NCBI GenBank assembly: GCA_934277375.1
Contig: CAKQTZ010000007.1
Coordinates: 141,471 to 205,470 of the forward strand
Source of the DNA: an uncultured Coprococcus sp.
Lineage (GTDB): Bacteria > Bacillota > Clostridia > Lachnospirales > Lachnospiraceae
Direction: 5' to 3'
DNA: 64,000 bases
The position numbers and the translations under genes are program-made. Shown piece after piece: positions 62,901 through 64,000 of the stretch; positions within the stretch are counted from its first letter, which is position 1; each line of letters starts with the position of its first letter. The notes below the pieces were generated by a model. The model had not been told where the DNA came from. It was given only the letters and a program-made list of their open reading frames with translations, and did not search any database.

Positions 62901-63009
62901 CAACCATTTCTGCATTTGCTGTTATTACCGGAGCAGCCTTTCCAAAAACACCAGCAAGCAAAGTGATCACTGCCATGCAGGCAATGAATTTTATCCCCCT
63001 TTTTCTCAT
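59956..63009 (-). CDS. Secreted LRR protein with Thr-rich linker and Big_2 domain (LRR protein 2)
   Basis: 1017-aa secreted protein. Signal peptide 'FIACMAVITLLAGVFGKAAP'; N-terminal LRR_5 array (about 75-415, e.g. 'NKIVIPDTVTSIGDRCFNDC', 'KVSLIGKDAFRDCSSMTELV'); a Thr/Glu/Pro linker of TETPS repeats (about 430-500) likely to be glycosylated; a Big_2 Ig-like domain ('VSSITLDKTSMKIKKGESSR', 'LNEGTVTITAVARDG'); one 'DYTVKYTANKNIGRAKITL' beta module; and a C-terminal LRR cap. No LPXTG. It shares domain order with LRR protein 1 (LRR - linker - beta - LRR). ATG with GGGAGG upstream. Precedes the kinase operon on the same strand. Confidence 0.9.
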   Translation of the reverse strand: MRKRGIKFIACMAVITLLAGVFGKAAPVITANAEMVVESVDDTVYISEDGYYQYRIIDSQNKLVEITKGIEGKVAFTNKNGVMTLELPSTIMHKNVKYTVTSLGGGAFHGVWSNGVSNKIVIPDTVTSIGDRCFNDCEDTVEFDIPSSVTHFGDEVFLYTPWLVNARKSAPMSMVIVNDILIDGRMCTGDVVVPGNVTEIAPHAFYSVLTTDPKTESISSGAAITSIKIPSSVKKIGEYAFLRVNTLKKVEIAEGLENIDYQAFAGCTELEKINFPSTLKSVGSGAFYLCSSLESADMSATSVKKLWGSSFMNCEKLCEIKLPDSLEKINIDEFNNDKALKKINIPDKVSLIGKDAFRDCSSMTELVLPKAIREIGETAFEGIPDIKITVPENVTDAGSWVLPLGTGVTFRIKAGSSVEEYMKDNNLKYVTYETATEPSTETPSTETPSTETPSTEKPTTKPTTEPATEKTTTATTTEAKPKSTEATTNEPSTKQTTEKPATKPVKKKIKVSSITLDKTSMKIKKGESSRISATVKPLNADNRSLVWSSSDIKKVSVQNGKITALNEGTVTITAVARDGSGVKAKCRVTVISKNAAASGNKKVPDLTKSAKIVFAKTVDRNGRAVYTGKAIKPRLTVTAFGKKLKAGTDYTVKYTANKNIGRAKITLTGKGKYKGTVTKYFRIITMKGKVYKAGNYKYKVTNAALNGKGTVTLISASIAGKNVLKVPDTVKIGGIKFRVTAIGAKACQYKRGLKRIIVGNNVRVIGSYAFRGCTSLSSVQLGKAVTVIDKGAFSGDKKIQRFVINSRKLKRVGKNAFNTLKTSPAITYPKGLEIRYSNLTKIVSTHKQTVFRSGSLLYTITASDTVSVRKPVSKTCISVDIPNCVRYAGRTYRVTAIQARAFMGCRNLRYVNGKLKYAKNKLTYVNGKKDVGNNVTVIGDYAFKDCVSLRFITTGRKLVSIGRGAFANDSKLEILNINSNKLKTIKKNAMYGVEKLNVVTPPKKAAIYLELLKKSDR

Positions 63010-63077
63010 ATGTCCTCCCTATATAGCTTAATCATAACATTTGTAAGTCAAATATCATGACAATATTAGCACATGCA

Positions 63078-63209
63078 CTACAATATTTCTATCATTTTTG
63101 TAAACCATCCTATCACCCCACCAAGCAATATTCCCCACAGCCAGACTGAGTCCGCGACAGCCGCCCCCAGACACACCGCAACACATATTCTCTCATTCAT
63201 ATTCTCCAT
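63078..63209 (-). CDS. Possible 43-aa membrane peptide
   Basis: A short frame on the minus strand encodes a hydrophobic peptide beginning MENMNERICVAVCLGAAVAD, then SVWLWGILLGGVIGWF and ending TKMIEIL. One or two membrane-spanning stretches are expected. GGAG lies 3 nt before an in-frame ATG at 63200, the other possible start. It lies 69 bp upstream of LRR protein 2 on the same strand. No family recognised; coding status rests on the ribosome binding site and hydrophobic pattern only. Confidence 0.45.
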   Translation of the reverse strand: MENMNERICVAVCLGAAVADSVWLWGILLGGVIGWFTKMIEIL

Positions 63210-63260
63210 ATTCACAGATATTTCTCCACAGAATATCGAATACATAATCGATTTTAATGT

Positions 63261-63314
63261 AAAAAAAGAAGCTCAAACCTTCGATCTACACTTAGGTTTG
63301 AGCTTCTTTTTTTA
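63261..63314. terminator. Terminator of the tRNA cluster
   Basis: AAAAGAAGCTCAAACCT and AGGTTTGAGCTTCTTTT are 17-bp arms with a 13-nt loop and A/T runs on both flanks, 3 nt after tRNA-Leu. Confidence 0.92.
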
Positions 63315-63316
63315 AA

Positions 63317-63402
63317 TGCCGGCGACCGGAATCGAACCGGTACGGGAGATTAGTCCCGCAGGATTTTAAGTCCTGTGCGTCTGCCAGTTCCGCCACGCCG
63401 GC
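63317..63402 (-). tRNA. tRNA-Leu (TAA)
   Basis: 86-nt class II tRNA; acceptor GCCGGCG/CGCCGGC plus A73, anticodon loop CTTAAAA, long variable arm, T-loop GGTTCGATTCC. CCA is not encoded. Confidence 0.95.
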
Positions 63403-63432
63403 ATTCTGCACCTTATTAAAAGGTTTAGAAAA

Positions 63433-63505
63433 TGGGACCTATAGGGCTCGAACCTATGACCCTCTGCTTGTAAGGCAGATGCTCTCCCAGCTGAGCTAAG
63501 ATCCC
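63433..63505 (-). tRNA. tRNA-Val (TAC), copy 1
   Basis: 73 nt; acceptor GGGATCT/AGGTCCC (one G-U) plus A73, anticodon loop CTTACAA, T-loop GGTTCGAGCCC. CCA not encoded. Confidence 0.95.
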
Positions 63506-63538
63506 ATTACATAAAAAGTATTCAGTTATTGAATACAG

Positions 63539-63612
63539 CGACCCGGATGGGGTTCGAACCCACGACCTCCGCCGTGACAGGGCGGCGCTCTAACCAGCTG
63601 AGCCACCAGGCC
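63539..63612 (-). tRNA. tRNA-Asp (GTC), copy 1
   Basis: 74 nt; acceptor GGCCTGG/CCGGGTC plus G73, anticodon loop CTGTCAC, T-loop GGTTCGAACCC. CCA not encoded. Confidence 0.95.
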
Positions 63613-63646
63613 ATATTCATTGTTTCTTATTTTATTTAGATAAGAG

Positions 63647-63720
63647 TGGACGTTCGGGGACTCGAACCCAGGACCGATCGGTTATGAGCCGATTGCTCTA
63701 ACCAACTGAGCTAAACGTCC
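63647..63720 (-). tRNA. tRNA with CAT anticodon (Ile2 or elongator Met)
   Basis: 74 nt; acceptor GGACGTT/AACGTCC plus A73, anticodon loop CTCATAA. The GGCTCATAACC stem-loop resembles tRNA-Ile2, whose C34 is changed to lysidine by TilS, more than elongator Met (GGTTCATACCC). Confidence 0.85.
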
Positions 63721-63729
63721 TCATTCTAG

Positions 63730-63802
63730 TGGGACCTATAGGGCTCGAACCTATGACCCTCTGCTTGTAAGGCAGATGCTCTCCCAGCTGAGCTAAGATC
63801 CC
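63730..63802 (-). tRNA. tRNA-Val (TAC), copy 2
   Basis: Identical 73-nt sequence to the copy at 63433-63505. Confidence 0.95.
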
Positions 63803-63834
63803 ATTCATAAAAAGTATTCAGTTGTTGAATACAG

Positions 63835-63908
63835 CGACCCGGATGGGGTTCGAACCCACGACCTCCGCCGTGACAGGGCGGCGCTCTAACCAGCTGAGCC
63901 ACCAGGCC
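63835..63908 (-). tRNA. tRNA-Asp (GTC), copy 2
   Basis: Identical 74-nt sequence to the copy at 63539-63612. First tRNA in transcription order within the window; bases 63909-64000 upstream show no feature I can name. Confidence 0.95.
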
Positions 63909-64000
63909 ATATTCAAAAGGTTGTGTACCTTCAGAATTTCACACAGAAAGTATGTCATCTCTTCCATCTCTAAGTAAACTTTATTCTTCGCTTTTTGCGT

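Larger units (their letters stand above)
63431..63913. repeat. Tandem duplication of the Val-Asp tRNA block
   Basis: Two ~180-bp units (about 63431-63616 and 63728-63912) are almost identical, including the tRNA spacer with its GTATTCA/TGAATAC mini-hairpin. Only a few spacer bases differ (e.g. GTTATTG versus GTTGTTG). The Ile2/Met tRNA lies between the units. Confidence 0.85.

Noticed and set aside
63073..63315. 80-codon + frame upstream of the tRNA cluster
   Set aside because: It runs through the tRNA-cluster terminator, has no ribosome binding site and opposes the more plausible small membrane peptide.

Overview
The window looks like chromosomal DNA of a Gram-positive, low-to-mid GC anaerobe of the class Clostridia, most likely the family Lachnospiraceae. 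The inference rests on gene content: DUF1836 protein, YerC, LL-diaminopimelate aminotransferase lysine branch, ANTAR regulator beside glnA, rpmG-secE-nusG-rplK-rplA order, BspA-type leucine-rich-repeat proteins with 'DYTVSYKNN' modules, tRNAs without an encoded CCA, and AGGAGG ribosome binding sites. A genus such as Coprococcus would be a guess.

Layout. 0-2.5 kb: a CNNM/CBS transporter-like protein and a DUF1836 protein on +. 2.5-23 kb is almost all on the minus strand: yerC, an amylase homologue with a ruined active site, dapF-dapL, an ANTAR regulator with glnA, an ABC-2 exporter, rpsF-ssb-rpsR, a LexA-controlled radical SAM/DUF4130 pair, pckA, a MotA/MotB-like 5:2 motor pair followed by a voltage-gated-type K+ channel, putP and a phenylacetate-CoA ligase. 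23.3-26.6 kb (+): a TPP-riboswitch thiS-thiG-thiH-thiE operon. 26.7-32.1 kb (-): translation/secretion genes and small membrane or housekeeping proteins; murI (+) follows.

33.2-50.6 kb is an accessory amine/opine-type catabolic region on the minus strand in two blocks. Block A (42.2 to 33.4 kb) starts with a PII-like protein behind a terminator-like leader and continues with a PotABC/PotD polyamine-type transporter, an amidohydrolase, an MFS carrier and an ornithine-cyclodeaminase-family enzyme. Block B (49.9 to 44.1 kb) encodes a four-part FAD/iron-sulfur amine dehydrogenase (HcnABC / hydroxyproline-dehydrogenase-like), an iron alcohol dehydrogenase and a second cyclodeaminase paralogue. It is preceded by a ~350-nt structured leader and a 19-bp-spacer promoter facing a MerR/GyrI-like regulator. 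Between the blocks lie a decayed ABC-transporter remnant and a lipoprotein gene.

52.9-63.2 kb (-) is a surface/signalling locus: two large secreted LRR proteins flank a transmembrane Ser/Thr kinase, a zinc-ribbon FHA protein and a REC-LytTR-FHA response regulator. The window closes with six minus-strand tRNA genes (Asp, Val, Ile2/Met, Asp, Val, Leu in transcription order), including a tandem Val-Asp duplication.

The most interesting signals are the LRR/kinase/FHA/LytTR locus, the PII-headed and MerR-controlled amine catabolic region with its structured leader, the pseudo-amylase with all three catalytic residues replaced, the LexA-box leaderless promoter, a 223-bp imperfect palindrome at 33.2 kb, and the orphan ion-driven motor. 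All functional statements come from reading the sequence and family knowledge; no database search was run.
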